Positions 38,826-49,411 are shown, counted from the first letter of the stretch. The stretch is 64,000 nucleotides of DNA from Streptococcaceae bacterium AF77-01CM03A (GCA_027665725.1 JAQDDS010000002.1:62001-126000), one strand, 5' to 3'. Program-made: numbers and translations. Notes: generated by a model from the sequence alone, not told the origin.

Positions 38826-39605
38826 ATGGCAGTAATGAAGATTGAGTATTACTCAGAAGTTTTAGATATGGAGTGGGGTGTAAATGTTCTCTACCCTGAT
38901 GCATCTCGGGTGACAGAACCAGACTCTACAGATATCCCTGTTCTCTATCTCCTTCATGGGATGTCAGGAAATCATAACAGTTGGCTCAAGCGGACCAATG
39001 TAGAACGCTTGCTACGAGGGACCAATCTGATTGTTGTCATGCCAAATACAAGTAATGGCTGGTACACAGATACTCAGTATGGCTATAACTACTATACAGC
39101 TCTAGCAGAAGAATTGCCTAAGGTGCTCAAACGCTTCTTCCCTAATATGACAAGTAAGCGAGAAAAAACCTTCATTGCTGGTTTATCAATGGGAGGCTAC
39201 GGTTCCTTCAAATTGGCACTGTCAACTGATCGTTTCTCTCATGCAGCTAGTTTTTCAGGCGCTCTTGGTTTCGAGGAGTTTTCTCCTGAAAGTCAAAATC
39301 TAGGCACGAATAATTACTGGAGAGGTGTTTTTGGCAAAATTACTGACTGGGTGAATAGTCCTTACTCACTTGAAACCCTTGCTAAAAAGTCAGATAAAAA
39401 GACAAAACTCTGGGTTTGGTGTGGTGAACAGGATTATCTCTACTCTGCCAATAATCTAGCAGTTAAAAATCTTAAGAAACTTGGTTTCGATGTGACCTAT
39501 TCCCATAGTGCAGGAACCCATGAGTGGTATTATTGGGAAAAACAATTGGAACGTTTTTTAACTACCTTGCCAATCGATTTTGTTTTGGAAGAACGCTTGT
39601 CTTGA
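38826..39605 (+). CDS. estA: Tributyrin esterase (alpha/beta hydrolase)
   Basis: 259-residue esterase-D-like alpha/beta hydrolase. The nucleophile elbow is GLSMGGYGS (Ser about 121), the oxyanion region [12 protein letters not shown], and the catalytic His is in [10 protein letters not shown] near the end. It matches streptococcal EstA, which hydrolyses short-chain esters and can deacetylate sialic-acid-type substrates. No signal peptide. SD AAGGAG seven bases before the ATG. Possible read-through from the RNase J2 gene. Confidence 0.9.
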   Translation: MAVMKIEYYSEVLDMEWGVNVLYPDASRVTEPDSTDIPVLYLLHGMSGNHNSWLKRTNVERLLRGTNLIVVMPNTSNGWYTDTQYGYNYYTALAEELPKVLKRFFPNMTSKREKTFIAGLSMGGYGSFKLALSTDRFSHAASFSGALGFEEFSPESQNLGTNNYWRGVFGKITDWVNSPYSLETLAKKSDKKTKLWVWCGEQDYLYSANNLAVKNLKKLGFDVTYSHSAGTHEWYYWEKQLERFLTTLPIDFVLEERLS

Positions 39606-39639
39606 TTTTAGCTTTCTTTCAGTTTGTTTCAGTAAAATA

Positions 39640-39694
39640 AAGAATCTATCTTTAGAATGGGAATCCATGGCTTAAAGATGGGTTCTTATTTTTT
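39640..39694 (+). terminator. Long hairpin terminator after estA
   Basis: Arms 39640-39654 and 39673-39687 pair over 15 positions (two G-T pairs), with a nested ATGG/CCAT hairpin, followed by a T-run. Confidence 0.75.
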
Positions 39695-39710
39695 AGAAAG
39701 GTGGGCAATC

Positions 39711-40412
39711 ATGGGCTGGATTATTCGTGTTTTATATCGATTTTTACTAGGAATTTTGCGCCTGTTTTGGCGTCTTGTATGGACTTTTGTCCTCTTGATT
39801 CTCATCGTTTTTGGTGTTCTCTGGTATGTGTCAGGGGATTTATCAGGCACCTTCAATCAAGTAACTAAACTTGTTCAAGTCGGTCAAGAAGGTTGGCAAC
39901 AATGGCAAGAAACTGGCAAATTGCAAGGTTTATCTCAGACAGATCATCATCAAGATTCAGGAGCAAAATGGTCAAAGGCGCAAGCAACTATCTATATTGA
40001 TCCTCAAATGGATGCCACTTTCCAAAAGGCCTACCTTGAAGCTATTGCTAACTGGAACCAGACAGGGGCTTTTAACTTTGAGCTTGTGACAGAAGCGGAT
40101 CAGGCCGATATTTTCGCTACTGAAATGAATGATGGTTCGACAGCTGTAGCAGGTGAGGCGGAGAGTCAGACAAATCTCCTAACCAAACAATTCATTTCAG
40201 TGACCGTTCGCTTGAATCATTATTATCTATCCAATCCAAACTATGGTTATAGCTATGATCGTATCATGCATACAGCAGAGCATGAACTAGGTCATGCGAT
40301 TGGTTTGGAACACACCAATGAAGTTTCGGTTATGCAACCAGCAGGCTCCTATTATGGAATCCAAGCTCAAGATGTAAAAGACGTTCAAGAACTATATGAG
40401 TCTGGGGAATAA
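39711..40412 (+). CDS. Membrane-anchored matrixin-like zinc metalloprotease
   Basis: 233 residues from the ATG at 39711, chosen for the SD AAAGGTGG; an upstream in-frame ATG at 39657 falls inside the terminator hairpin. One membrane segment (about 9-37, after a basic start) places the rest outside the cell. The C-terminal domain has the metzincin zinc motif HELGHAIGLEH (about 189-199) with the catalytic Glu, and the Met-turn SVMQP, as in matrixins. Substrates are unknown. Such an enzyme could process surface or host proteins, but that is inference. Confidence 0.88.
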   Translation: MGWIIRVLYRFLLGILRLFWRLVWTFVLLILIVFGVLWYVSGDLSGTFNQVTKLVQVGQEGWQQWQETGKLQGLSQTDHHQDSGAKWSKAQATIYIDPQMDATFQKAYLEAIANWNQTGAFNFELVTEADQADIFATEMNDGSTAVAGEAESQTNLLTKQFISVTVRLNHYYLSNPNYGYSYDRIMHTAEHELGHAIGLEHTNEVSVMQPAGSYYGIQAQDVKDVQELYESGE

Positions 40413-40433
40413 GTGATTTTCTAAGGAAACTGG

Positions 40434-40467
40434 AGCTCTCTGATTTAAGCAATACAGGGGGCTTTTT
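40434..40467 (+). terminator. Terminator before uvrC
   Basis: AGCTCTCTG pairs with CAGGGGGCT (nine pairs with two G-T), T5 tail. The tail abuts the uvrC -10 element. Confidence 0.7.
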
Positions 40468-40475
40468 GCTATAAT
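40467..40475 (+). promoter_or_regulatory. Extended -10 promoter of uvrC directly before its start codon
   Basis: TGCTATAAT (hexamer 40470-40475) is followed by six bases and then the ATG at 40482, so the expected transcript would begin at or next to the A of ATG. Confidence 0.6.
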
Positions 40476-40481
40476 GGAATT

Positions 40482-42308
40482 ATGAATAACTTGATCAAAT
40501 CAAAACTGGAGCTCTTGCCGACTAGCCCGGGTTGTTACATTCACAAAGATAAAAACGGCACTATCATTTATGTAGGAAAGGCTAAAAATCTGCGCAATCG
40601 GGTGCGGTCCTACTTCCGTGGGAGCCATGATACCAAGACAGAAGCCCTGGTGTCTGAGATTGTGGATTTTGAGTTTATTGTTACGGAGTCTAATATTGAG
40701 GCCCTTCTTTTAGAGATTAATCTCATCAAGGAAAACAAGCCTAAGTACAATATTATGCTCAAGGATGATAAGTCCTATCCTTTCATCAAAATCACAAATG
40801 AGCGCTATCCTCGCTTGATTATCACCCGTCAGGTCAAAAAAGACGGAGGTCTCTATTTTGGTCCCTATCCGGATGTGGGTGCAGCCAATGAAATCAAACG
40901 GCTATTGGATCGGATTTTCCCTTTTCGCAAGTGTACCAATCCTCCTTCCAAGGTTTGTTTTTATTACCATATCGGCCAGTGTATGGCTCATACGGTTTGT
41001 CGAAAGGATGAATCCTATTTTAAAGCTATGTCCCAAGAAGTCTCTGATTTTCTCAAGGGACAAGACGATAAAATCATTGATGAACTCAAGAGTAAGATGG
41101 CTGTGGCTGCTCAGAGTATGGAGTTTGAGCGTGCAGCGGAATATCGTGATTTGATTCAGGCCATTGGGACTCTTCGGACTAAGCAACGTGTTATGGCCAA
41201 GGACCTCCAAAACCGCGATGTCTTTGGCTACTATGTAGATAAGGGTTGGATGTGTGTTCAGGTTTTCTTTGTCCGTCAAGGTAAACTGATTGAACGCGAT
41301 GTCAATCTCTTTCCTTATTACAATGACCCAGATGAAGATTTCTTGACCTATGTGGGACAGTTTTATCAAGAAAAATCTCACTTGGTACCTAATGAAATTT
41401 TGATACCTCAGGATATTGACGAAGAAGCCGTTAAGGCTTTGGTAGATACCAAGGTTCTTAAGCCCCAACGTGGTGAGAAGAAGCAACTAGTCAATCTAGC
41501 TATTAAAAATGCTCGTGTTAGCTTAGAGCAGAAATTTAATCTGTTAGAGAAATCAGTTGAAAAGACTCAAGGGGCTATTGAAAACTTAGGGCGTTTGCTC
41601 AAGATTCCAACACCAGTCCGCATCGAGTCCTTTGACAACTCCAATATCATGGGGACTAGTCCTGTCTCTGCTATGGTTGTTTTTGTCAACGGGAAACCTA
41701 GCAAGAAGGATTATCGTAAGTATAAGATTAAGACAGTTGTTGGTCCAGATGATTATGCTAGCATGCGAGAGGTTATCCGCAGGCGCTATGGTCGGGTTCA
41801 GCGTGATGATCTGACCCCGCCTGACTTAATTGTTATTGATGGTGGTCAAGGTCAGGTTAATATTGCCAAACAGGTTATTCAAGAAGAATTGGGATTGGAT
41901 ATTCCAATCGCAGGTCTGCAAAAAAATGATAAGCACCAGACGCATGAATTGCTTTTTGGAGATCCGCTTGAGGTGGTGGAGTTATCTCGCAATTCTCAAG
42001 AATTTTTTCTCCTACAACGCATTCAGGATGAAGTTCACCGTTTTGCCATTACCTTCCACCGACAACTCCGTTCGAAAAATTCCTTCTCCTCTCAATTGGA
42101 CGGAATTGAAGGCTTGGGGCCAAAACGTAAGCAGAATTTGATGAAATATTTCAAATCTCTGACAAAAATCAAGGAAGCCAGTGTGGATGAGATTGTTGCA
42201 GTTGGTATCCCAAGAGCAGTGGCAGAGGCAGTTCATCAACACTTAAATCTAGAAGTAGACTCAGCGCTAGCTCAAGTAGCTGAGAAACCTCTTGAATACA
42301 AGGAATAA
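40482..42308 (+). CDS. uvrC: Excinuclease ABC subunit C
   Basis: UvrC makes both incisions in nucleotide-excision repair. 608 residues: GIY-YIG nuclease at the N-terminus ([26 protein letters not shown], 15-40 in two motifs), a UVR domain around 200 ([12 protein letters not shown]), the RNase-H-like second nuclease with IESFDNSN (Asp about 387) and VIDGGQGQ, and helix-hairpin-helix repeats at the end ([16 protein letters not shown]). No SD precedes the ATG, and the promoter sits almost on top of it, which suggests a leaderless transcript. The N-terminus agrees with relatives. Confidence 0.96.
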   Translation: MNNLIKSKLELLPTSPGCYIHKDKNGTIIYVGKAKNLRNRVRSYFRGSHDTKTEALVSEIVDFEFIVTESNIEALLLEINLIKENKPKYNIMLKDDKSYPFIKITNERYPRLIITRQVKKDGGLYFGPYPDVGAANEIKRLLDRIFPFRKCTNPPSKVCFYYHIGQCMAHTVCRKDESYFKAMSQEVSDFLKGQDDKIIDELKSKMAVAAQSMEFERAAEYRDLIQAIGTLRTKQRVMAKDLQNRDVFGYYVDKGWMCVQVFFVRQGKLIERDVNLFPYYNDPDEDFLTYVGQFYQEKSHLVPNEILIPQDIDEEAVKALVDTKVLKPQRGEKKQLVNLAIKNARVSLEQKFNLLEKSVEKTQGAIENLGRLLKIPTPVRIESFDNSNIMGTSPVSAMVVFVNGKPSKKDYRKYKIKTVVGPDDYASMREVIRRRYGRVQRDDLTPPDLIVIDGGQGQVNIAKQVIQEELGLDIPIAGLQKNDKHQTHELLFGDPLEVVELSRNSQEFFLLQRIQDEVHRFAITFHRQLRSKNSFSSQLDGIEGLGPKRKQNLMKYFKSLTKIKEASVDEIVAVGIPRAVAEAVHQHLNLEVDSALAQVAEKPLEYKE

Positions 42309-42358
42309 TGTAGCAATGGAATGTTTTGGCTTTAGTGGGTGCAAGCTAGTCGGATTTG

Positions 42359-42367
42359 TGGTAAAAT
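42359..42367 (+). promoter_or_regulatory. Extended -10 promoter of rsmH close to the start codon
   Basis: TGGTAAAAT (hexamer 42362-42367), nine bases before the ATG at 42377; the predicted leader would be only two or three bases. Confidence 0.5.
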
Positions 42368-42376
42368 AGATAAGAT

Positions 42377-43327
42377 ATGACAAAAGAATTTCATCATGTA
42401 ACGGTTATGCTCCATGAGACCATTGATATGCTAGATGTGAAGCCTGAAGGTATTTACGTTGATGCGACCTTGGGAGGAGCAGGACACAGCGAGTATTTGT
42501 TAAGTAAATTAAGCGAGAAGGGGCATTTGTATGCCTTTGACCAGGATCAAAACGCCATTGATAATGCGCAAAAACGTTTGGCTCCCTATATTGAAAAGGG
42601 AATGGTCACCTTCATTAAGGATAATTTCCGTCATTTGAAGGACCGCTTAAATGACTTAGGTGTGACCGAGATTGATGGAATTTGTTATGACTTAGGTGTG
42701 TCGAGCCCGCAGTTGGATCAACGTGAACGTGGGTTTTCTTATAAAAAGGATGCCCCGCTCGATATGCGGATGAATCAAGAAGCTAGTTTGACCGCTTATG
42801 AAGTAGTTAATCATTATGACTATCATGATTTGGTCCGAATCTTTTTCAAATATGGAGAAGACAAGTTTTCCAAGCAGATTGCTCGAAAAATTGAACAGGC
42901 GCGTGAGCTTAAACCAATTGAAACAACGACGGAATTGGCAGAGATTATTAAAACTGCGAAACCGGCAAAAGAACTCAAGAAAAAAGGTCACCCAGCCAAA
43001 CAAATTTTTCAAGCTATCCGTATTGAGGTCAATGATGAGTTGGGTGCTGCAGATGAATCAATTCAGCAGGCAATTGAACTTCTAGCTCTCGACGGAAGAA
43101 TATCAGTCATCACTTTTCATTCGCTTGAAGACCGTTTGACCAAACAGTTATTTAAGGAAGCTTCTACAGTTGAGGTTCCTAAAGGTTTACCTTTTATCCC
43201 AGACGATCTCAAACCTAAGATGGAATTAGTATCTCGCAAGCCAATTTTACCAAGTAAGGAAGAATTGGAAGCAAATAATCGTTCCCACTCAGCTAAGCTT
43301 CGAGTGGCAAGAAAAATTCACAAGTAA
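42377..43327 (+). CDS. rsmH: 16S rRNA m4C1402 methyltransferase
   Basis: RsmH (MraW) methylates N4 of C1402 in 16S rRNA. 316 residues with [14 protein letters not shown] at the start, the SAM motif [15 protein letters not shown] (28-42), [19 protein letters not shown] and a C-terminal ITFHSLEDR. It opens the cell-division cluster rsmH-ftsL-pbp2X-mraY, as is usual in Firmicutes. There is no clear SD (only ATAAG). Confidence 0.96.
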   Translation: MTKEFHHVTVMLHETIDMLDVKPEGIYVDATLGGAGHSEYLLSKLSEKGHLYAFDQDQNAIDNAQKRLAPYIEKGMVTFIKDNFRHLKDRLNDLGVTEIDGICYDLGVSSPQLDQRERGFSYKKDAPLDMRMNQEASLTAYEVVNHYDYHDLVRIFFKYGEDKFSKQIARKIEQARELKPIETTTELAEIIKTAKPAKELKKKGHPAKQIFQAIRIEVNDELGAADESIQQAIELLALDGRISVITFHSLEDRLTKQLFKEASTVEVPKGLPFIPDDLKPKMELVSRKPILPSKEELEANNRSHSAKLRVARKIHK

Positions 43328-43336
43328 GAGGAAAAA

Positions 43337-43654
43337 ATGGCAGAAATCAAAGGGACAACGAGCCAATTATTGCAAGCTCGCATCAAAAAATTTTCACGTG
43401 TTGAAAAGGCCTTTTACCTTTCAATTGCCTTCACAGCCCTTGTCTTAGCAATCAGTGTAGTCTATATGCAGACCCAGCTTTTGCAGGTCCAAAATGATTT
43501 GACGACTATTAATACACAGATTGAAGAAAAGAAGACGGAGCTAGATGATGCTAAACAAGAAGTTAATGAATTAATCCGATCAGAACGTTTGACTGGGATT
43601 GCAAACTCGCAAGACTTACAATTGAATAATGAAAATATCCGATCGGCGGAGTAG
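43337..43654 (+). CDS. ftsL: Cell division protein FtsL
   Basis: 105-residue bitopic protein with a short basic cytoplasmic part, one membrane segment (about 26-46, AFYLSIAFTALVLAISVVYM) and an extracytoplasmic coiled coil (LQVQNDLTTINTQIEEKKTELDDAK split by heptads). With DivIB and DivIC it forms the FtsQLB-type complex controlling septal wall synthesis. It is nine bases after rsmH and three before pbp2X. SD GAGGAA. Confidence 0.92.
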   Translation: MAEIKGTTSQLLQARIKKFSRVEKAFYLSIAFTALVLAISVVYMQTQLLQVQNDLTTINTQIEEKKTELDDAKQEVNELIRSERLTGIANSQDLQLNNENIRSAE

Positions 43655-43657
43655 TAA

Positions 43658-45913
43658 ATGAAAAACTGGAAAGAAAGAATCATACGCTTTGCCATTAAAA
43701 ATCGCAAATCTCCAACAGAAAACCGCAGACTAGTGGGAAAGAATTTGAGCCTTCTGGCCGTCTTTCTCTTTGCTGTTTTTTTGGTTAACTTTGCGGTAAT
43801 TATTGGTACAGGCTCAAAATTTGGTGTTGACCTCGTTAAGGAAGCAAGCAGGGTCCACCAAACAACTCGGACAGTTCCTGCAAAACGAGGAACTATCTAT
43901 GACCGTAATGGTACACCAATCGCAGAAGATGCAACATCCTACAACATTTATGCGATTATCGATAAGGAATATAAATCTGCAAATGGGAAAATTCTCTATG
44001 TAGAGGAGTCTCAGTATAGCAAGGTTGCAGAAGTCTTCCATAAATATCTGGATATGGATGAGTCCTACGTCAAGGAACAACTTTCTCAACCTAATCTTAA
44101 GCAAGTTTCCTTTGGGGTAAAGGGAAATGGTATTACCTATGCCAATATGATGTCCATAAAAAAGGATTTGGAAACAGCTAAGGTTCAGGGAGTTGATTTT
44201 ACAACAAGCCCAAATCGAAGCTATCCTAATGGGAAATTTGCTTCATCTTTCATCGGACTAGCGCAGTTGCACGAAAATGAGGATGGTTCAAAGAGTCTCA
44301 TTGGGACGTCTGGTGTTGAGAGTTCCTTGAATAGCTTGTTAGCGGGAACAGATGGTATCATTACCTACGAAAAAGACCGCTTAGGAAATATTGTTCCAGG
44401 TACGGAGCAAGTTACCCGACAGACTGTAAACGGGAAAGATGTCTATACGACCCTATCTAGTCCTTTACAATCTTTCATGGAAAGTCAAATGGATGCCTTC
44501 CAAGAAAAAGTCAAGGGTAAATATATGACTGCGACCTTGGTTAGTGCCAAGACGGGAGAGATTCTCGCTACAACTCAAAGGCCAACCTTTGATGCTGATA
44601 CCAAAGAAGGGATTACAGAGGACTTTGTCTGGCGTGATATCCTTTACCAAAGTAACTATGAACCAGGTTCAACCATGAAGGTGATTACTTTAGCTTCAGC
44701 AATTGACAATAATACCTTCCCTGGAGGAGAATATTTCAACAGTAGCGAATTGAAGGTAGCTGATGCCACTATCAAGGACTGGGACGTTAACGAAGGTTTG
44801 ACAAGCGGTGGAATGATGACCTTCTCGCAAGGTTTTGCTCACTCTAGTAATATCGGTATGACTCTCCTTGAGCAAAAGATGGGGGACACTACTTGGCTAG
44901 ATTACCTCAATCGTTTCAAATTTGGAGTGCCGACTCGTTTTGGTATGAGTGATGAGTATGCTGGGCAATTACCTGAGGACAATATCGTTAATATTGCCAT
45001 GAGTTCCTTTGGTCAAGGTATTTCCGTTACACAAACTCAGATGCTTCGTGCCTTTACTGCGATAGCTAATGATGGGATTATGTTGGAGCCTAAGTTTATC
45101 AGTGCGCTCTATGACCCAAATGATCAAACGGTTCGTAAATCACAAAAAGAAGTGGTGGGAAATCCGGTCTCTAAAGAAGCAGCTAGCTTGACTCGGGATC
45201 ACATGGTTATGGTTGGTACGGATCCTACCTATGGTACGATGTACAACCACAGTACAGGTAAGGGAACAGTCAATGTTCCTGGCTATAATGTAGCCTTGAA
45301 ATCAGGGACTGCTCAGATTGCAGATGAGAAAAATGGAGGATACCTCCGAGGGGAAACAAACTATATTTTCTCTGTAGTCTCTATGCATCCAGCAGAAAAT
45401 CCCGATTTCATCCTCTATGTAACAGTTCAACAACCTCAGCATTATTCTGGAATTCAGTTGGGTGAGTTCGCCAACCCTATCTTGGAGCGTGCTTCTGCGA
45501 TGAAAGAATCTCTCAATCTTCAATCAACTGCTAAAAGTCTGGATCAGGTTACAACTACGACTAACTATGCTATGCCTTCGACAAAAGACTATAGCCCTGG
45601 AGATTTGGCAGAAGAACTACGACGTAACCTTGTTCAACCAATCGTTATCGGTTCAGGAACGAAAATCAAAGAAAGTTCAGCGGCAGAAGGAACCAATCTA
45701 GACGCAAATGAGCAGATCTTACTCCTTTCTGATAAGGTAGAAGAAATGCCTGATTTGTACGGATGGTCTAAGAAGAATGTCGAAACTTTTGCAAAATGGC
45801 TGGATATCGAAGTAGAATTTGAAGGTACAGGAGAAACTGTAAAAAAACAAAGTGTTCGTACCAATACAGCTTTAAAAAATATACAGAAAATAAAAATAAC
45901 TTTAGGAGATTAG
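43658..45913 (+). CDS. pbp2X: Penicillin-binding protein 2X
   Basis: Division-specific class B transpeptidase of 751 residues: short cytoplasmic part, membrane anchor (about 30-50), pedestal domain, transpeptidase domain and two PASTA repeats at the end. Active-site motifs are S338-TMK, S396-SN and K548-SGT, each offset by one from S. pneumoniae R6 numbering. STMK keeps Thr next to the serine, and ALKSGTAQ keeps Leu and Gln at positions altered in many resistant alleles. The segment [11 protein letters not shown] differs from R6 GLTGGRTMTFS. It is the primary beta-lactam target in mitis-group streptococci. Confidence 0.97.
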   Translation: MKNWKERIIRFAIKNRKSPTENRRLVGKNLSLLAVFLFAVFLVNFAVIIGTGSKFGVDLVKEASRVHQTTRTVPAKRGTIYDRNGTPIAEDATSYNIYAIIDKEYKSANGKILYVEESQYSKVAEVFHKYLDMDESYVKEQLSQPNLKQVSFGVKGNGITYANMMSIKKDLETAKVQGVDFTTSPNRSYPNGKFASSFIGLAQLHENEDGSKSLIGTSGVESSLNSLLAGTDGIITYEKDRLGNIVPGTEQVTRQTVNGKDVYTTLSSPLQSFMESQMDAFQEKVKGKYMTATLVSAKTGEILATTQRPTFDADTKEGITEDFVWRDILYQSNYEPGSTMKVITLASAIDNNTFPGGEYFNSSELKVADATIKDWDVNEGLTSGGMMTFSQGFAHSSNIGMTLLEQKMGDTTWLDYLNRFKFGVPTRFGMSDEYAGQLPEDNIVNIAMSSFGQGISVTQTQMLRAFTAIANDGIMLEPKFISALYDPNDQTVRKSQKEVVGNPVSKEAASLTRDHMVMVGTDPTYGTMYNHSTGKGTVNVPGYNVALKSGTAQIADEKNGGYLRGETNYIFSVVSMHPAENPDFILYVTVQQPQHYSGIQLGEFANPILERASAMKESLNLQSTAKSLDQVTTTTNYAMPSTKDYSPGDLAEELRRNLVQPIVIGSGTKIKESSAAEGTNLDANEQILLLSDKVEEMPDLYGWSKKNVETFAKWLDIEVEFEGTGETVKKQSVRTNTALKNIQKIKITLGD

Positions 45914-45914
45914 A

Positions 45915-46895
45915 ATGCTAGTTTCTATCTTTCCTGGAATCCTTACTTTTGTTCTTACAGTGGTAGGAATTCCAGCTTTTATCCGTTTTTACCGTAAAGC
46001 ACAGATTACTGGTCAACAGATGCATGAGGATGTTAAACAGCACCAGGCAAAAGCTGGGACGCCGACAATGGGAGGAATTGTCTTCCTCGTAACAAGCGTT
46101 TTAGTTAGTTTAGTTCTTGCACTTTTGACTAATCAACTAACCAACAATGTTGGAATGATCCTCTTTATTCTCGTTTTGTATGGTTTGGTTGGCTTCTTAG
46201 ATGATTTCCTCAAGGTTTTTCGTAAAATCAATGAAGGGCTCAATCCTAAACAAAAGCTCTTGCTTCAATTAGTAGGAGGAGTTATCTTCTATCTCTTTTA
46301 TGAAAGAGGAGGGGATGTCTTAAATGTATTTGGTTATCCATTGCACTTAGGCGTTTTTTACATTTTCTTTGCTCTCTTCTGGTTAGTTGGTTTTTCAAAT
46401 GCTGTTAACTTGACTGACGGAATTGATGGCTTGGCAAGTATCTCAGTAGTGATTAGCCTATCTGCCTATGGAGTCATTGCTTATGTACAAAACCAATTGG
46501 ATATTCTCTTGGTGATTCTTGCCATGATTGGTGGTCTTCTTGGTTTCTTTGTCTTTAACCATAAGCCTGCTAAGGTATTCATGGGAGATGTCGGAAGTCT
46601 TGCTCTTGGAGGGATGTTGGCCGCTATTTCTATGGCGCTGCACCAAGAATGGACGCTACTCCTGATTGGTATAGTGTATGTTTTTGAAACAACATCTGTC
46701 ATGATGCAAGTTACCTACTTTAAGTTGAGTGGCGGAAAACGTATCTTCCGGATGACACCAGTTCATCACCATTTTGAGTTGGGTGGATTTTCTGGTAAAG
46801 GTCAAGCATGGAGTGAGTGGAAGGTCGATTTCTTCTTCTGGGGAGTGGGCTTGCTTGCTAGTCTCGTCACCTTGGCTTTCATGTATTTATTCTAA
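45915..46895 (+). CDS. mraY: Phospho-N-acetylmuramoyl-pentapeptide transferase
   Basis: MraY makes lipid I from UDP-MurNAc-pentapeptide and undecaprenyl phosphate. 326 residues, ten membrane segments. Conserved cytoplasmic motifs are AGTPTMGG (47-54), LDDFLKV (Asp pair about 96), [10 protein letters not shown] and [12 protein letters not shown], ending with the PVHHHFEL motif. It starts one base after the pbp2X stop. A terminator follows, so it closes the division cluster. Confidence 0.97.
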   Translation: MLVSIFPGILTFVLTVVGIPAFIRFYRKAQITGQQMHEDVKQHQAKAGTPTMGGIVFLVTSVLVSLVLALLTNQLTNNVGMILFILVLYGLVGFLDDFLKVFRKINEGLNPKQKLLLQLVGGVIFYLFYERGGDVLNVFGYPLHLGVFYIFFALFWLVGFSNAVNLTDGIDGLASISVVISLSAYGVIAYVQNQLDILLVILAMIGGLLGFFVFNHKPAKVFMGDVGSLALGGMLAAISMALHQEWTLLLIGIVYVFETTSVMMQVTYFKLSGGKRIFRMTPVHHHFELGGFSGKGQAWSEWKVDFFFWGVGLLASLVTLAFMYLF

Positions 46896-46913
46896 AATAG
46901 AATATTGGACTAT

Positions 46914-46945
46914 AAAAGAGAAGGATTTATACCCTTCTCTTTTTT
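46914..46945 (+). terminator. Terminator after mraY
   Basis: AAAAGAGAAGG pairs with CCTTCTCTTTT (11 pairs), T-tail. Confidence 0.9.
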
Positions 46946-47023
46946 GTTCCTATTTTCTTCAATTGAGGAATCCTTTTCTCAAAAAAATAAAATTATGATA
47001 AAATGGAAAAAAAGAAAGATGAA

Positions 47024-47548
47024 ATGATGAGTTATTTTAAAAAGTATACATTTGATAAATCTAAGTTTAAGTTAGGGATGCGCACCTTTAAAACAGGAAT
47101 CGCTGTTTTTTTGGTCCTCATGATTTTTGGTTTTTTTGGTTGGAAAGGTCTTCAAATTGGAGCTTTGACAGCTGTTTTTAGTTTAAGAGAAGACTTTGAT
47201 AAGAGTGTCCACTTTGGGACATCACGTATTTTAGGGAATAGTATCGGTGGTTTTTATGCACTGATTTTCTTTCTCTTGAACAACTTTTTTCATGGAGCCT
47301 TTTGGGTAACTCTCCTTGTGGTTCCGATATGTACCATGTTAACCATCATGACAAATGTTGCCATGAACAATAAGTCAGGAGTCATTGGGGGAGTTGCAGC
47401 CATGCTGATTATTACCCTATCAATTCCAAGCGGAGAGACTGTTTTGTACGTGTTTGCTCGAGTTTTTGAGACTTTTATGGGAGTTTTTGTAGCAATTCTA
47501 GTAAATTATGATATTGATCGCTTGCGGAGTCTCATACAGAAAAAATAA
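47024..47548 (+). CDS. FUSC/aromatic-acid-exporter-like membrane protein
   Basis: About 174 residues, with four or more membrane segments after a basic start (FKLGMRTFKTGIAVFLVLMIFGFFG...). The LGMRTFKTGIAV and LREDFDKSVHFGTSRILGNSIGG stretches fit the DUF939/ArAE_1 (FUSC-like) family; a transport function is not shown. The frame is open from an ATG at 47003, but an extended -10 (TGATAAAAT, 46996-47004) overlaps it, so the ATG at 47024 or 47027 (ATGAGTTATTTT) is more likely. SD is weak in every case. It lies directly ahead of glnR. Confidence 0.75.
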   Translation: MMSYFKKYTFDKSKFKLGMRTFKTGIAVFLVLMIFGFFGWKGLQIGALTAVFSLREDFDKSVHFGTSRILGNSIGGFYALIFFLLNNFFHGAFWVTLLVVPICTMLTIMTNVAMNNKSGVIGGVAAMLIITLSIPSGETVLYVFARVFETFMGVFVAILVNYDIDRLRSLIQKK

Positions 47549-47553
47549 AATAA

Positions 47554-47570
47554 TGTCACAAGATATGACA
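47554..47570 (+). promoter_or_regulatory. GlnR box
   Basis: TGTCA-N7-TGACA is a perfect match to TGTNAN7TNACA and ends seven bases before the -35 of the glnRA promoter. Confidence 0.9.
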
Positions 47571-47577
47571 TTAACAA

Positions 47578-47606
47578 TTGACGATTGATTTTTTTTAGAC
47601 TATAAT
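47578..47606 (+). promoter_or_regulatory. SigA promoter of glnRA
   Basis: -35 TTGACG (47578-47583), 17-base spacer, -10 TATAAT (47601-47606). Confidence 0.85.
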
Positions 47607-47630
47607 AGACAGAAAGAAGAGGAAGTGCAC

Positions 47631-47987
47631 ATGAAGGAAAAAGAATTTCGTCGCAATATGGCAGTTTTCCCCATTGGTAGTGTTATGAAGCTGACCGATC
47701 TTTCGGCGCGTCAAATTCGTTATTATGAAGATCAAGAGTTGATAAAACCTGATCGAAACGAAGGCAATCGCCGGATGTATTCTTTAAATGACATGGATCG
47801 ATTGCTTGAGATTAAGGATTATATCTCTGAAGGTCTGAACATTGCTGCTATCAAGAAAAAATATGCCGAACGTGAGGCGAAAGCCAAGAAACCAGTTAGT
47901 CAAACTGAGGTTCGTCGGGCCCTTCGGAATGAAGTTCTTCAACAAAGTCGCTTTGCTTCTCAACAATCACCTTTTGGTCGCGGTTAG
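47631..47987 (+). CDS. glnR: Nitrogen regulator GlnR
   Basis: 118-residue MerR-family repressor of glutamine and ammonium genes, working with glutamine synthetase as a sensor. The helix-turn-helix and wing are [23 protein letters not shown] (18-40 in two motifs) and [14 protein letters not shown]; the C-terminal tail is the sensing part. Start set at the ATG at 47631, since AAGAGGA is eight bases upstream; a GTG six bases earlier is too close to the SD. It is followed by glnA, and a GlnR box precedes the shared promoter, so it is autoregulated. Confidence 0.95.
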   Translation: MKEKEFRRNMAVFPIGSVMKLTDLSARQIRYYEDQELIKPDRNEGNRRMYSLNDMDRLLEIKDYISEGLNIAAIKKKYAEREAKAKKPVSQTEVRRALRNEVLQQSRFASQQSPFGRG

Positions 47988-48022
47988 GCAACCGCAAGTC
48001 GTCATATATAAGGAGAAAAACC

Positions 48023-49369
48023 ATGCCAATCACAGCTGCAGATATTCGTCGTGAAGTTAATGAAAAAAATGTAACCTTTATCCGTCTCATGTTTTCAGAT
48101 ATTTTGGGAACAATGAAAAACGTCGAAATTCCTGCTACAGATGAACAACTAGACAAGGTCTTGTCAAACAAGGCTATGTTTGATGGATCTTCTATTGAAG
48201 GGTTTGTTCGTATCAATGAATCAGATATGTACTTGTACCCTGACCTGGACACATGGACTGTCTTCCCTTGGGGAGATGAGAACGGTAGTGTCGCAGGATT
48301 GATCTGTGATGTCTATACAACAGAAGGAGAGCCATTTGCTGGAGATCCTCGAAGCAACCTTAAACGAGCTCTTCATCACATGGAGAAAGTTGGATTCAAA
48401 TCATTCAACCTTGGTCCGGAACCAGAATTCTTCCTATTTAAGCTTGATGAAAATGGAGACCCAACTCTTGAGGTGAATGACAAGGGTGGTTACTTTGATT
48501 TGGCGCCTACAGACCTTGCGGATAATACCCGTCGTGAGATTGTAAATGTCTTGACTAAAATGGGATTTGAGGTAGAGGCTAGTCACCACGAAGTTGCCGT
48601 AGGTCAACATGAGATTGACTTTAAGTATGATGAAGTTCTTCGTGCTTGTGACAAGATTCAAATCTTTAAACTTGTTGTAAAGACAATTGCGCGTAAACAT
48701 GGTTTGTATGCAACCTTTATGGCTAAACCTAAATTTGGTATCGCTGGTTCAGGAATGCACTGCAATATGTCCTTGTTTGATGCGGAAGGAAACAATGCCT
48801 TCTTTGATCCAAATGATCCAAAAGGAATGCAGTTGTCAGAAACAGCTTATCACTTCCTTGGTGGTTTGATCAAGCATGCTTACAACTATACAGCTATCAT
48901 GAACCCGACAGTTAACTCATACAAACGTTTGGTTCCAGGCTACGAAGCGCCGGTTTACATCGCTTGGGCTGGTCGTAACCGTTCACCGTTGGTGCGCGTT
49001 CCTGCTACTCGTGGAATGGGAACTCGACTTGAGTTGCGCTCAGTTGACCCAATGGCTAATCCATACATCGCAATGGCTGTTCTTTTGGAAGTTGGTTTGC
49101 ACGGGATCGAAAACAAAATCGAAGCACCAGCGCCAATCGAAGAAAACATCTATATCATGACTGCAGAAGAGCGTAAAGAGGCTGGCATCACAGACCTTCC
49201 ATCAACTCTTCACAACGCTTTGAAGGCTATGACAGAAGACGAAGTGGTTAAAGCAGCTCTAGGTGAACACATCTACACTAGCTTCCTTGAAGCCAAACGA
49301 ATTGAGTGGGCAAGTTACGCAACCTTCGTTTCACAATGGGAAATTGATAACTACCTAGATCTATACTAA
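48023..49369 (+). CDS. glnA: Glutamine synthetase type I
   Basis: 448-residue GSI-alpha enzyme making glutamine from glutamate, ammonia and ATP. Motifs: [26 protein letters not shown] (about 54-65), the metal-site [41 protein letters not shown] and [17 protein letters not shown]. The short GSI-alpha form lacks the adenylylation insert and is controlled by feedback inhibition and GlnR. SD AAGGAG. Second gene of the glnRA operon. Confidence 0.98.
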   Translation: MPITAADIRREVNEKNVTFIRLMFSDILGTMKNVEIPATDEQLDKVLSNKAMFDGSSIEGFVRINESDMYLYPDLDTWTVFPWGDENGSVAGLICDVYTTEGEPFAGDPRSNLKRALHHMEKVGFKSFNLGPEPEFFLFKLDENGDPTLEVNDKGGYFDLAPTDLADNTRREIVNVLTKMGFEVEASHHEVAVGQHEIDFKYDEVLRACDKIQIFKLVVKTIARKHGLYATFMAKPKFGIAGSGMHCNMSLFDAEGNNAFFDPNDPKGMQLSETAYHFLGGLIKHAYNYTAIMNPTVNSYKRLVPGYEAPVYIAWAGRNRSPLVRVPATRGMGTRLELRSVDPMANPYIAMAVLLEVGLHGIENKIEAPAPIEENIYIMTAEERKEAGITDLPSTLHNALKAMTEDEVVKAALGEHIYTSFLEAKRIEWASYATFVSQWEIDNYLDLY

Positions 49370-49380
49370 TGATAAATCAG

Positions 49381-49410
49381 AAAGATTGTCCGTGAGGACG
49401 ATCTTTTTTT
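49381..49410 (+). terminator. Terminator after glnA
   Basis: AAAGATTGTCC pairs with GGACGATCTTT (T-G in the middle), loop GTGA, T7 tail. Confidence 0.85.
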
Positions 49411-49411
49411 C

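Noticed and set aside
40902..41486. 194-codon minus-strand frame inside uvrC
   Set aside because: Antisense shadow of the conserved UvrC region; no SD and no recognisable domain.
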